DNA from: Alphaproteobacteria bacterium | GTDB taxonomy: Bacteria > Pseudomonadota > Alphaproteobacteria > Thalassobaculales > Thalassobaculaceae | Reading direction: 5' to 3' | NCBI GenBank assembly: GCA_024742605.1 | Contig: JANSYC010000010.1 | Span: 1-64,000 of the forward strand | Length of the DNA stretch: 64,000 nucleotides | Part shown: piece after piece, positions 8,026-16,684 of the stretch | Layout of the letters: each line of letters begins with the position of its first letter | Numbering within the stretch: position 1 is the first letter of the stretch | Position numbers and translations under genes: made by a program | The notes under the pieces: model-generated | Told to the model about the DNA's origin: nothing | The model's database searches: none | The model's input: only the letters and a program-made list of their open reading frames with translations

Positions 8026-8777
8026 CCGAGCAGCCGGGCGAGGTGCGGGGCCACCAGGGTCAAGCCCGACAGGCCCAGCAGCACCAGCAGAACCCGGGCA
8101 AACGCCTTGTCGTTCACGCGCTTGTAGAGCCGGATCCCGGCCCATCCGCCCAACGCGATTGCCGGCAGGGCCAGCAGCAGTGTCCAGCCGACATCGGCGG
8201 TCAGCCGACCCGCCACGCCGTAACCGGCGAGGGTGGCGATGTGCATTGCCGTGTTGAACAGCTGGAACACGCTGCGCTGCCGGTCCTTCGGCCAGCGGCG
8301 GAGCGAGCACCAGATCGTGGGCAAGACCCCGGACAGGCCCGCGAATCCACCCAGCACGCCGCCTGCGAAGCCGACCGCGCCGTCCGCGAACCGGTTGTCG
8401 GTCCGGACCGTCGGCATCCGGCCCGAGGTCAGCACACTGATGGAATAGATCAGCAGAATCCCGCCCGCCATCAGCCGGAAATCGTCCGGCGACAGGGTCG
8501 AGAGGAGCGTAACGCCGACCGGAACGCCCAGCACACCTGCAAGCACGAAGGGCAGGGCCGTTTTCCAATCGAGGACCTTCCACAGCATCGGGATCGCCAT
8601 AAGCTGAACCGAGAGGGACGCGGCGACGACGACCGGCGTCAGAAGCTCAGGGGGCAGGACATGGGCATACAGACCCAGCGTGGTCGCGGCAAAGGCGAAC
8701 CCCGCCAGCCCGCTCGCCAATCCACCGAGACCGGCGCCGAGCAGGATGACTGTGATGATGAAAGGATCGGTCGGCAC
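8022..8777 (-). CDS. TauE/SafE-family sulfite exporter-like permease
   Basis: Polytopic inner-membrane protein of 251 aa with about eight hydrophobic helices. It opens with GAGLGGLASGLAGFAFA and has the repeated half GFAGGVLGGFAGLSGVLPTIW, both typical of the TSUP (TauE/SafE/YfcA) family. Members export sulfoacetate, sulfite or related organosulfur anions. No sulfur-metabolism gene adjoins it, so the substrate is open. Confidence 0.85.
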   Translation of the reverse strand: MPTDPFIITVILLGAGLGGLASGLAGFAFAATTLGLYAHVLPPELLTPVVVAASLSVQLMAIPMLWKVLDWKTALPFVLAGVLGVPVGVTLLSTLSPDDFRLMAGGILLIYSISVLTSGRMPTVRTDNRFADGAVGFAGGVLGGFAGLSGVLPTIWCSLRRWPKDRQRSVFQLFNTAMHIATLAGYGVAGRLTADVGWTLLLALPAIALGGWAGIRLYKRVNDKAFARVLLVLLGLSGLTLVAPHLARLLG

Positions 8778-8811
8778 GCACGCCCTCCGGTCTGGGCTGG
8801 GCCGGAGCGGT

Positions 8812-9333
8812 CTACTTGGTCGGGTACGCCGTCAGCAGCACACAGCTTCCGTCACCGTTGGCCATCAGGACGGCGACCATGTTGTAGGCGGGGATCGGAG
8901 AGGCATTGCCGCGTTGGACCGTAACCCCGATGGGCTCCTGGAACCCCATGCGCAACTGGGCACGCTCGCCCCGTCCAGCGGTGTCGGCCCAGCCATCCAG
9001 ATCCGTCTCTTCCGGAAGCAGAAGAAGGGACAGGGCGCGGGTTGCGATCTTGCGGTCCTTGAAGCTGCTCGCGGCCGGAATCCGAGGTTCCCGTTTCAGC
9101 CGCTCGTTCAACTCAACCGGCGTTCGGGAGACGTGACGGTCAAGCGTGTGGCCGCCACCGACTTCCATCTCGATCAGCCAGTCTTCGTCGATCTTGCTCG
9201 GAACGCAGTCCCCCGGTTTCGCCGCCTCCGCCGCTTGCACGGAGAGAAGGACGGCGAAACCGGTGATGGCAATGGCCAGACCCCGGGCCCATTTGGCTTT
9301 GAAGATGTTCGGAAAGCGGAGGGTCTGGGACAT
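8812..9333 (-). CDS. Secreted RNase A-like (CdiA-CT type) domain protein
   Basis: Protein of 173 aa with a signal peptide (hydrophobic GLAIAITGFAVLLSVQAAEA, cleavage near residue 37) and then one compact domain. It reads GGGHTLDRHVSRTPVELNERL, RIPAASSFKDRKIATRAL, GVTVQRG and finally VLLTAYPT at the C terminus. This order matches the bacterial RNase A-like toxin domain first seen at the C terminus of CdiA contact-dependent inhibition proteins. Candidate catalytic residues are His62, His67, Thr168 and Tyr170; Cys43 and Cys164 could form a disulfide. The second of two consecutive ATGs is chosen because AAGGAG lies 6 bases upstream. No immunity-like gene adjoins it. Confidence 0.75.
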   Translation of the reverse strand: MSQTLRFPNIFKAKWARGLAIAITGFAVLLSVQAAEAAKPGDCVPSKIDEDWLIEMEVGGGHTLDRHVSRTPVELNERLKREPRIPAASSFKDRKIATRALSLLLLPEETDLDGWADTAGRGERAQLRMGFQEPIGVTVQRGNASPIPAYNMVAVLMANGDGSCVLLTAYPTK

Positions 9334-9358
9334 CATGCACTCCTTGGGCGAAACTCGC

Positions 9359-10573
9359 CTACGCCATCGCTTTCTGCAGGTTCTCGTCCAGTTTGCCGAG
9401 AAACTGTTGCGTGGTCAGCCACGGCTGATCCGGGCTGATCAGCAGCGCCAGATCCTTGGTCATGGCGCCGGCCTCGACCGTATCGACACACACCTTTTCG
9501 AGGGTCTGGGCGAAGGCGGCGACCTCGGGCGTCTCATCGAACTTTGCCCGGAACGCCAACCCACGGGTCCACGCGAAAATCGACGCGATCGGGTTGGTCG
9601 ATGTTTCCTTGCCCTGCTGATGCTGGCGATAGTGACGCGTCACGGTACCGTGTGCCGCCTCCGCCTCGACGGTCTTGCCGTCCGGCGTCATCAGCACCGA
9701 GGTCATCAGACCGAGAGAGCCGAAGCCCTGCGCCACAGTGTCGGACTGCACATCGCCATCGTAGTTCTTGCAGGCCCAGACGAATCCGCCATTCCACTTC
9801 ATCGCGGCGGCCACCATATCGTCGATCAGGCGGTGCTCGTAGATGATCCCCTTGGCCTTGAACTTGTCCTTGAACTCGGCCTCGAACACCTCTTCGAACA
9901 GATCCTTAAAGCGCCCATCATAGGCCTTCAGGATGGTGTTCTTGGTGGACAGGTAGACCGGCCAGCCCAGGTCGAGGCCGTAGTTCATACAGGCCCGTGC
10001 GAAGCCGCGGATCGACTCGTCGTGGTTGTACATCGCCATGGCGACGCCGGAGCCCGGGAAGTCGTGGACCTCGCGGGTAACGGTCTCTCCGCCGTCGGCC
10101 GGCTGGAAGGTGATGGTCAGTTTGCCGGGGCCCGGAACCAGGAAATCGGTGGCGCGGTACTGGTCGCCGAAGGCATGCCGTCCGATCACGATCGGCTGGG
10201 TCCAGCCCGGAACCAGACGCGGGACGTTCTTGCAGATGATCGGCTGCCGGAAGACGGTGCCGCCCAGGATGTTGCGGATTGTCCCATTCGGGCTGCGCCA
10301 CATCTGCTTCAGGCCGAATTCCTCGACCCGCGCCTCATCAGGGGTGATGGTCGCGCACTTGACCCCGACGCCGAACTCCTTGATGGCGTTCGCGCTGTCG
10401 ATGGTGATCTGGTCGTTGGTTTCGTCCCGCTTTTCGACGGAGAGATCGTAGTATTTGAGGTCTACATCCAAATACGGGTTGATGAGTTTGTCCTTGATCA
10501 TCTGCCAGATGATCCGGGTCATCTCATCGCCGTCGAGTTCCACGATCGGTTTGGCAACCTTGATTTTGGCCAT
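9359..10573 (-). CDS. icd: NADP-dependent isocitrate dehydrogenase
   Basis: TCA-cycle enzyme of 404 aa converting isocitrate to 2-oxoglutarate with NADP. It opens [21 protein letters not shown] and carries the substrate motif SPNGTIRN, then [29 protein letters not shown] and the coenzyme motif [12 protein letters not shown]. This is the homodimeric eukaryote-type subfamily common in Alphaproteobacteria, not the E. coli type. Length is normal. It stands alone, with its own upstream spacer of about 90 bases. Confidence 0.96.
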   Translation of the reverse strand: MAKIKVAKPIVELDGDEMTRIIWQMIKDKLINPYLDVDLKYYDLSVEKRDETNDQITIDSANAIKEFGVGVKCATITPDEARVEEFGLKQMWRSPNGTIRNILGGTVFRQPIICKNVPRLVPGWTQPIVIGRHAFGDQYRATDFLVPGPGKLTITFQPADGGETVTREVHDFPGSGVAMAMYNHDESIRGFARACMNYGLDLGWPVYLSTKNTILKAYDGRFKDLFEEVFEAEFKDKFKAKGIIYEHRLIDDMVAAAMKWNGGFVWACKNYDGDVQSDTVAQGFGSLGLMTSVLMTPDGKTVEAEAAHGTVTRHYRQHQQGKETSTNPIASIFAWTRGLAFRAKFDETPEVAAFAQTLEKVCVDTVEAGAMTKDLALLISPDQPWLTTQQFLGKLDENLQKAMA

Positions 10574-10663
10574 GGGTATCCCTCAATCGAGTCAGAATGG
10601 GTGTAAGCGCGCGCACAATATCACTGGACCGCACGAGCGCAAGCAATCCAGCGGGCCGGGCGA

Positions 10664-11341
10664 CTAGATCCACTTCCCGGACGGATCAGACTTCACCTGG
10701 GTCGTTGTGCGAAGGGCTGGAATGATATCCTCGACCTTGTCGACGACCTTGAAGGTCTGCCGGTTCTCCGGGCGGGTGAAACCGGCGGCGATGGTGTGGT
10801 CTATCAGATCCAGCAGCGGCTGCCAGAAACCGTCGAAATTGCAGATTATCACGGGCTTCTGCGAGAGACCGAGCTGTGTCCAGGTCAGCACCTCCAGGGT
10901 TTCGTCGAGCGTTCCGAGGCCGCCCGGCAGGATCACGAAAGCGTCGGAGAGCTCGTACATCCGGCGTTTCCGGTCATGCATCGAGTCTGTGATCTCGAGA
11001 TGGGTGACGCCGGTGTGCGCGACTTCGTGGTCGTGGAGAAAACGCGGTATCACACCCGACACGCGGCCCCCGGCCTGCATCGCCGCATCGGCGACCAGGC
11101 CCATCAGGCCGACGCGTCCGCCCCCATAGACCAGGCCCAGTCCGGCCTTCGCCAACGCGCGGCCGAGTTCCGTCGCCTCGTCCTTCCGGCGCTGATCGAC
11201 CCGGATGGACGATCCGCAGAAGACGCAAACGCTACCGACGACGGTCGCCGGAGTGGAGGAAGCGCTCCCCTCGGGCGGTGTTTCGGCGAGCGAGACCGGC
11301 TGGTCATGGGCTGTTCGGGGCGGTGTCCGGGGCGTGGTCAT
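10664..11341 (-). CDS. LOG-family protein (TIGR00730 Rossmann fold)
   Basis: Predicted nucleoside 5'-monophosphate phosphoribohydrolase of 225 aa. Visible are VCVFCGSS, LVYGGGRVGLMG and the catalytic PGGLGTLDE motif (PGGxGTxxE) of LOG/lysine-decarboxylase-like proteins. An N-terminal Pro/Thr-rich stretch of about 35 residues precedes the fold. The ATG at 11341 has AGGAGG 9 bases upstream; an in-frame start at 11392 is less likely. Family members release cytokinin bases or clean up nucleotides; the role here is inferred only. Confidence 0.87.
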   Translation of the reverse strand: MTTPRTPPRTAHDQPVSLAETPPEGSASSTPATVVGSVCVFCGSSIRVDQRRKDEATELGRALAKAGLGLVYGGGRVGLMGLVADAAMQAGGRVSGVIPRFLHDHEVAHTGVTHLEITDSMHDRKRRMYELSDAFVILPGGLGTLDETLEVLTWTQLGLSQKPVIICNFDGFWQPLLDLIDHTIAAGFTRPENRQTFKVVDKVEDIIPALRTTTQVKSDPSGKWI

Positions 11342-11521
11342 CGTGTTTATCCTCCTGATCAGACTTGTCCCACCGGACCCCAGACGCGTCAATCGCGCTG
11401 AAGACGGCGCATCAGACCGAGGGGGCTGGCGGGAAATATGGCGGCGATAGGCCTGGAGACATTGAGTTTCCGTGAGGTCCGGCGTTAATGTGGGCTAAGA
11501 AAACGGTATAAAGACGACACC

Positions 11522-12874
11522 ATGTCGAGACCCGCGCTCATTGGAATCATCGGTCTTCTTGTCCTGCTGGTCGCGGGGACCCTGAACTTGTGGCTGTTCC
11601 CGCAGGAGGATGAGTTTGTCGAGGCGACCGTAAACACGCCTTCGGCCGTGCCGCAGGGCGGCTCCGAGGTCTCCAAGGACAAGGCGCCCGGAGACACCGC
11701 TGACAAAAGCGGCGGAACGGCGTCTGCGGTATCACCCAATGCGAACACGCCTGAGCAGAGGCCGAAGTCAGAAAATTCCGCGTCGACCGGCACGATCGCC
11801 AGCGGCGCAACGTCACCGGACAAGCCCGAGACGCAGGCGGCCCAATCGGAGACAGGTCCGACTTTCGATATCGTCCGCGTGGACCCGGAAGGGAATGCCG
11901 TGATCGCCGGACGGAGCGCGCCCAACGCGCGCGTCTCTATCCTGGAGGGCGAAACGGAAATCGGAAATGTGACAGCCGACGGCCGCGGCGAATGGGTCTT
12001 CATCCCGAATGAGCGGCTGCCCAGCGGCGAAAGCGTCATCCGTCTGAAGGAGACCGGGGCCGACGGGACCGAACGGGAGTCGGATGCAGCCGTTGTGCTT
12101 GTGGTTCCGGAAGCGGGCAAGGATATCGCCGGAAATGCCAGTTCCAAACCGGCCACACCGCTGGCGGTTCTGGTTCCGAAAGACGAGAAGGGTGCTGTTT
12201 CGGCCACGAAGGTGCTGCAGGCCCCGGAGACCCCAAGTGGGGAGACGCCGGGTGGAGATACAAAGGCCAAGGCTCCGGAGACCCAGCAGCGGAGCGCGCC
12301 CTCGGGGGCCCCGACCACCGATCCAAAATCTGAGGCGCCGGAGCTTGCGGATGCATCGGAGCCGAAGGTCAAGCCTGCTGAAGCTCCGGTGGAGACGGTC
12401 GCGGTTGTCCCGGACAATGTTTCTGTCGATGTGATCGACTACAATGACAAAGGCTCGGTTGTCTTCAGCGGCAAGAGTCAGCCCGGTGCCAAGGTCGAGG
12501 TCTATATCGACGACAAGAGCGTCGGATCGACCGTCACGGACGGGCAGGGAAACTGGAGCATGACGCCGGACGAGCCGGTGTCGCCCGGGAGCTACGATCT
12601 GCGGGTCGAAAAGAAAGCGCCGGATGGGATCGTGCAAGCGCGCGTGCAGTTGCCCTTCGTGCGCGCCAAAGCGATCAGTTCACTGCCGCAGGATCGTTTG
12701 GTGGTGATCCAGCCCGGGAATAACCTTTGGACGATCGCGCTCAAGGTCTACGGCGAGGGCACCCGCTATGTGCAGATCCATCAGGCGAACAGTGATCAGA
12801 TCAGAGACCCGGACATGATCTTCCCGGGGCAGATCTTCGGTCTGCCCTCTTCCGGGCCGACGACGACGAATTGA
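11522..12874 (+). CDS. Membrane-anchored LysM protein with Ig-like repeats
   Basis: Protein of 450 aa anchored by an N-terminal helix (IGIIGLLVLLVAGTLNLWLF), so the bulk should be periplasmic. Long Pro/Ala/Glu/Lys-rich linkers separate two similar Ig-like modules (PEGNAVIAGRSAPNARVSILEG and DKGSVVFSGKSQPGAKVEVYID, each followed by T-A/V-DGxGxW). A C-terminal LysM peptidoglycan-binding domain ends the protein (LVVIQPGNNLWTIALKVYGEG). This layout is common in Alphaproteobacteria, where it is presumed to bind cell wall; enzymatic activity is not apparent. Confidence 0.87.
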   Translation: MSRPALIGIIGLLVLLVAGTLNLWLFPQEDEFVEATVNTPSAVPQGGSEVSKDKAPGDTADKSGGTASAVSPNANTPEQRPKSENSASTGTIASGATSPDKPETQAAQSETGPTFDIVRVDPEGNAVIAGRSAPNARVSILEGETEIGNVTADGRGEWVFIPNERLPSGESVIRLKETGADGTERESDAAVVLVVPEAGKDIAGNASSKPATPLAVLVPKDEKGAVSATKVLQAPETPSGETPGGDTKAKAPETQQRSAPSGAPTTDPKSEAPELADASEPKVKPAEAPVETVAVVPDNVSVDVIDYNDKGSVVFSGKSQPGAKVEVYIDDKSVGSTVTDGQGNWSMTPDEPVSPGSYDLRVEKKAPDGIVQARVQLPFVRAKAISSLPQDRLVVIQPGNNLWTIALKVYGEGTRYVQIHQANSDQIRDPDMIFPGQIFGLPSSGPTTTN

Positions 12875-12927
12875 GCGGGACCGTCCTGTTCTCGATGACC
12901 CCATTCCATTGACCCCATGAGGCCAAG

Positions 12928-13620
12928 GTGTTCGACGCCTATCTCGTTCCAATCGCCCGCGAAGGGCGCCCGTTCATTCTGGCTTTTGCGGTGGCCACGG
13001 CCCTGCTCTGGCTCTGGATTCCCGGATTGGCGATTCCTGGAGGAATACTGACGCTCTGGTGCGTCTACTTTTTCCGCGATCCCAATCGGGTGACGCCGAC
13101 CCGTCCGGGGCTGGTGATCAGCCCGGCCGACGGCCGCGTTGTCGCGGTCGGTCCGGCGCCCTGGCCGAAAGAGCTGGAGATGGGGGAGGATGTGCCGATG
13201 CCGGTCCGGATCGGCGTGTTCATGGACGTTTTCGACTGTCACGTGAACCGCAACCCGATCGACGGCAAGATCGTGAAGCTCGCCTATGTGCCCGGTGCCT
13301 TCGTGAACGCCTCCCTCGACAAGGCAAGCGAGGAGAACGAGCGGCAGATCGTGCTGATGGAAAGCCGGGAGAGCCAGCCGGTCGCCTATGTCCAGATCGC
13401 CGGTCTCGTGGCACGACGGATCGTCTGCAAGCTGACGGAAGGGCAGACGGTGATGGCGGGCGAGCGGATGGGGCTGATCCGTTTCGGGAGCCGGGTGGAT
13501 GTCTATCTCCCGAATGGCTCAGCACCCTTCGTGGTCGAGGGACAGCGCTGCGTGGCTGGAGAGACTGTCCTGGCCGATCTCGCCTCAGATGAGTCGCAGC
13601 GGACCGGGGCGGTTCGATGA
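12928..13620 (+). CDS. psd: Phosphatidylserine decarboxylase
   Basis: Converts phosphatidylserine to phosphatidylethanolamine at the inner membrane. The 230-aa proenzyme is of the short archaeal/alphaproteobacterial type, with two N-terminal hydrophobic segments, FFRDPNR, SPADGRV, VFMDVFDCHVNRNP and a C-terminal FGSRVDVYLP. Self-cleavage is expected between Gly187 and Ser188, leaving the pyruvoyl group on the alpha chain. GTG start. The stop overlaps the pssA start by 4 bases, so the two consecutive steps of PE synthesis are coupled. Confidence 0.95.
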   Translation: MFDAYLVPIAREGRPFILAFAVATALLWLWIPGLAIPGGILTLWCVYFFRDPNRVTPTRPGLVISPADGRVVAVGPAPWPKELEMGEDVPMPVRIGVFMDVFDCHVNRNPIDGKIVKLAYVPGAFVNASLDKASEENERQIVLMESRESQPVAYVQIAGLVARRIVCKLTEGQTVMAGERMGLIRFGSRVDVYLPNGSAPFVVEGQRCVAGETVLADLASDESQRTGAVR

Positions 13621-14444
13621 AGCAGTGGCGCCGCAACCGGCCCCGGCGCAATCGTCTGAAGGGCCTGTCCTTCAACATGCTGGTGCCGAACCTGATCACG
13701 GTGATGGCCCTGTGTTCCGGGTTGTCCGGGCTGCGGTTCGCACTTGCGGAGAAATGGGAGTTCGCGGTCGGTTTCGTTCTGCTTGCGGCCATCTTCGACG
13801 CGCTCGACGGTCGGATGGCGCGGCTGCTGAGGGCACAGTCCAAGTTCGGAGCCGAACTCGACTCGCTGTCGGATTTCGTCTGTTTCGGAGTGGTTCCGGC
13901 CTGCATCCTGTTCCTGTGGTCGATGCAGAACATCCAGAATTTCGGCTGGATGGTGGTGCTGTCGTTCGCGACCTGCGCGGCCCTCCGGTTGGCGCGCTTC
14001 AACGTCAAGCTTGAGGACGACAAGCCCGCCTTCGCCTACAATTATTTCACCGGAGTTCCCGCTCCGGCCGGCGCGGGCGCGGCCTTGCTCCCGATGATCC
14101 TGGATTTTCAATTGGAGCCGGGGCTTCAGGACGTACCCATCCTGATCGCAATCTGGACGGTTGGCATCGGGCTTCTGATGGTCAGCCAGGTTCCGACCTA
14201 TTCCTTCAAGAAGATGCGGATTCCCCAGCGTCTGGTCCTGCCGGTGCTGATCGGATGCGGTCTCCTGGTGGCGGCGCTGGTCAGTGCCCCGTGGATAACC
14301 CTCGCGGTGGTGATTATGGTCTATCTGGCGACCATCCCGTTGTCGTTCTTCTCCTATCGGCGTCTGCTGGCCGCGGCGGAGACCTTGGCGCAGGGACGCG
14401 AAGGCGAGGATACGCCGGGTACGGGCGGCTCCTCCGAGACCTGA
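13617..14444 (+). CDS. pssA: CDP-diacylglycerol-serine O-phosphatidyltransferase
   Basis: Integral membrane enzyme (275 aa) making phosphatidylserine from CDP-diacylglycerol and serine. The CDP-alcohol phosphatidyltransferase signature is intact (DALDGRMARLLRAQSKFGAELDSLSD). Multiple hydrophobic helices follow, with ARFN after the catalytic segment, typical of PssA type II. ATG overlaps the psd stop (ATGA). Confidence 0.93.
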   Translation: MKQWRRNRPRRNRLKGLSFNMLVPNLITVMALCSGLSGLRFALAEKWEFAVGFVLLAAIFDALDGRMARLLRAQSKFGAELDSLSDFVCFGVVPACILFLWSMQNIQNFGWMVVLSFATCAALRLARFNVKLEDDKPAFAYNYFTGVPAPAGAGAALLPMILDFQLEPGLQDVPILIAIWTVGIGLLMVSQVPTYSFKKMRIPQRLVLPVLIGCGLLVAALVSAPWITLAVVIMVYLATIPLSFFSYRRLLAAAETLAQGREGEDTPGTGGSSET

Positions 14445-14447
14445 TAG

Positions 14448-15062
14448 ATGCTGGACGCCACCCTTCGGCCGCTGATCGATGTACCGCTGAACGCGGTCGG
14501 GCGTCGGATGTCGGGGGTCGGGATCTCGGCGAATACGGTGACGGTCGCGGGCTTCGCGATCGGTATCTGTGCCGTGCCGGCCATGGGGTTGGGACTGGGG
14601 TGGATAGCCTTCCTTTGCCTTGTGCTGAACCGGCTGGCCGACGGATTGGACGGCGCGATAGCACGGCAGCGCGGACCCACCGATCTGGGAGGGTATCTGG
14701 ATATTGTGCTGGATTTCATCTTCTACAGCGCGGTCGTCCTCGGGGCCGGTCTGGCCCGGCCGGACCTGGCGATCTGGGCCGCGTTCCTGATCTTCTCGTT
14801 CATCGGCACCGGCGCATCGTTTCTGGGGTTCGCGATCGTCGCCGCGAAACGTAGGATCGAGACCGATGCGCAGGGACGGAAGTCGATCTTCTATATTGGA
14901 GGGCTGGCGGAAGGGACAGAGACGATCATCGCTCTGGCAATTCTGACACTCCGCCCGGACTGGCTGCCGTGGGTCGCCGGGATATTCGGCGCCATGTGCT
15001 GGATCACAACGGCCTTTAGGATCGGCGAGGCTGTGCGGATCTTCTCGGGGGAGCAGACGTGA
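14448..15062 (+). CDS. CDP-alcohol phosphatidyltransferase family protein
   Basis: Second membrane transferase of the same superfamily, 204 aa, starting 3 bases after pssA. The signature is complete (DGLDGAIARQRGPTDLGGYLDIVLDF), followed by five or six hydrophobic segments. The acceptor alcohol cannot be read from sequence; glycerol phosphate, inositol phosphate or choline are possible in the family. Location in the psd-pssA operon supports a phospholipid role. Confidence 0.85.
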   Translation: MLDATLRPLIDVPLNAVGRRMSGVGISANTVTVAGFAIGICAVPAMGLGLGWIAFLCLVLNRLADGLDGAIARQRGPTDLGGYLDIVLDFIFYSAVVLGAGLARPDLAIWAAFLIFSFIGTGASFLGFAIVAAKRRIETDAQGRKSIFYIGGLAEGTETIIALAILTLRPDWLPWVAGIFGAMCWITTAFRIGEAVRIFSGEQT

Positions 15063-15790
15063 AAGGAATGACCGTGGATCGATGGATAGGCGCCGTTACC
15101 GCACTTGTCTTTCTGACGGTGGCGGGACCGGCCGAGGCCGACAGCCCGCCCCCGGAGTGCGACTCCCAAATGACGACACGCGAGATGCTGACCTGTTCGG
15201 ATTGGCATTTGTCGCAGGCCGACGCGTTGCTGAATCTGAGCTACACGGATCTGCGTGGGGAACTGGATGAGGCGGGTAAGACGTTGCTGCAGGACTCCCA
15301 GCGGGCCTGGATCGCGTTCCGCGATGCGGAATGCGCTCGCATCGCCGATTCCGCGCGCGGTGGCTCGCTCGCCGGTGTGCTCCGGACCTCGTGCCTGCAG
15401 TATCTGACGGCCGGACGCGCCCGCGAACTCTTGGACAGCGCGGGCGCGGAGACGACGCATCTTCCGGCTTTCGAGCGACCGGACGCGGTGTCGATCGGCG
15501 ATTTCGACTGCGATGGGGCGCCGGATCTGGCAACCCTGGCCCTGGTTCCGCTGGCCCCGCCGAGCAAGAGTCTGCTGATGGCGCGGCTCACCATCGGAGA
15601 CTGGTCGGTTAACTTTCCGATCGGCGGCGACGACCAGGACGCCCTGTGCACCGGTGAGGTGCTGATGAGCGTGGTTCCGAGCTTCGCCGATCGCTCCTGT
15701 CCGATGGTGCGCATCGACGACGGCGCCTGCGACGGGATGTTCGTGACGTGGGATGCCCAGGCCAAGGGTTTCCAATGGTTCCGGAACTAG
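15059..15790 (+). CDS. Secreted LprI-type (DUF1311) protein
   Basis: Exported protein of 243 aa with a signal peptide (AVTALVFLTVAGPAEA). The next 100 residues match the lysozyme-inhibitor LprI/DUF1311 pattern: CDSQMTTREMLTCSDWHLSQADALLNLSYTDL in outline, then LLQDSQRAWIAFRDAEC, a GGS loop and a Cys before the final helix. A roughly 100-residue extension of unknown type follows (SIGDFDCDGAPDLATLAL). GTG start overlaps the previous stop by 4 bases; an ATG at 15068 is an alternative. Inhibition of lysozyme is known for some relatives only. Confidence 0.75.
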   Translation: MKGMTVDRWIGAVTALVFLTVAGPAEADSPPPECDSQMTTREMLTCSDWHLSQADALLNLSYTDLRGELDEAGKTLLQDSQRAWIAFRDAECARIADSARGGSLAGVLRTSCLQYLTAGRARELLDSAGAETTHLPAFERPDAVSIGDFDCDGAPDLATLALVPLAPPSKSLLMARLTIGDWSVNFPIGGDDQDALCTGEVLMSVVPSFADRSCPMVRIDDGACDGMFVTWDAQAKGFQWFRN

Positions 15791-15799
15791 TCTGGTCGG

Positions 15800-16684
15800 T
15801 TAGGTGTCCGTGCGGTTCGGTTCGGCGCCACCTTGGCGCAGACGCTTGCCGGCATAGGCACCTGCCACACGTTCCACCCGCCAGCGGGTTAGTCCCGCCA
15901 GGTGCAGATCGACCATTTCCGCGCAGATCTCGGCCATCGATGTTTCGATCTGGAACGGCGGATTGATCAGAACCAGCCCGCAGCCGGACATTCCGCGGTC
16001 GATCTCCCGACCCGAGACCTCGACGACCAAGACCCCGTGGCTTGAACCCAGGCGCTCCGCCAAGCGCTTGATCATTGCCGTCTGCGGGTCGTGTCCTATC
16101 AGGATCGGATACCACAGCGCGTAGATTCCGTTGGCCCATCGCCGGACGCAGCGAATGATCATTTCTGGCAGCTTCGCGTAGTCGGTCTTCACCTCATAGG
16201 AAGGGTCGATCAGCACCAGACCGCGGCGGATGAGAGGGGGGACCAGGGCCGGAAGGCCTTCCAGAGCATCCCGTTTGTGGACCGCCACCCGACGATCGCG
16301 CCCGATCCATCTGCTCAACTCGGCATGTTCGGTTGGGTGCAATTCCAGCCCGACCCACCGGTCCTCTGGCCGCAGAACCGACAGGACTAGGGCCGGCGAA
16401 CCGGGGTAGCGGGCAGGACCGGCGGACTGAACCGCGGCGCAAAGCCGGGCCAAGGCCCGTCCCTTGGGACGTGCCTCCAAGAGCCGCCCGATCCCTGCGC
16501 GCCATTCCCCGGTCTTCTCCGCTTCGTGAGCGGACAGATCATAGACGCCGCGCCCGGCGTGGCTGTCCAGAACGCAGAACGGCTTGTCCTTCGATCCGAG
16601 ATGGTCGAGCAGCTCCAGCAGTGTGGCATGCTTCAGAATGTCGGCGAAGTTTCCCGCGTGAAAGCCGTGCTGATAGCTCAGCAT
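15800..16684 (-). CDS. rlmJ: 23S rRNA (adenine(2030)-N6)-methyltransferase RlmJ
   Basis: SAM-dependent methyltransferase of 294 aa acting on A2030 of 23S rRNA. It opens with the family hallmark MLSYQHGFHAGNFADILKH, then VLDSHAGRGVYDL in the SAM site and the catalytic LIDPSYEVKTDY (family DPPY/DPPFE position). A longer open frame to 16942 is only the out-of-frame neighbour. The start overlaps the end of the nitrilase-family gene by 7 bases. Confidence 0.93.
   Translation of the reverse strand: MLSYQHGFHAGNFADILKHATLLELLDHLGSKDKPFCVLDSHAGRGVYDLSAHEAEKTGEWRAGIGRLLEARPKGRALARLCAAVQSAGPARYPGSPALVLSVLRPEDRWVGLELHPTEHAELSRWIGRDRRVAVHKRDALEGLPALVPPLIRRGLVLIDPSYEVKTDYAKLPEMIIRCVRRWANGIYALWYPILIGHDPQTAMIKRLAERLGSSHGVLVVEVSGREIDRGMSGCGLVLINPPFQIETSMAEICAEMVDLHLAGLTRWRVERVAGAYAGKRLRQGGAEPNRTDT

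Noticed and set aside
7599-8924. 441-aa open frame on the plus strand
   Set aside because: Overlaps the small Pro/Ala protein in another frame and runs antisense to TauE; composition is shadow-like.
9146-10606. 486-aa open frame on the plus strand
   Set aside because: It is antisense to icd, whose protein is highly conserved; the frame is a GC-driven shadow with no family-like sequence.
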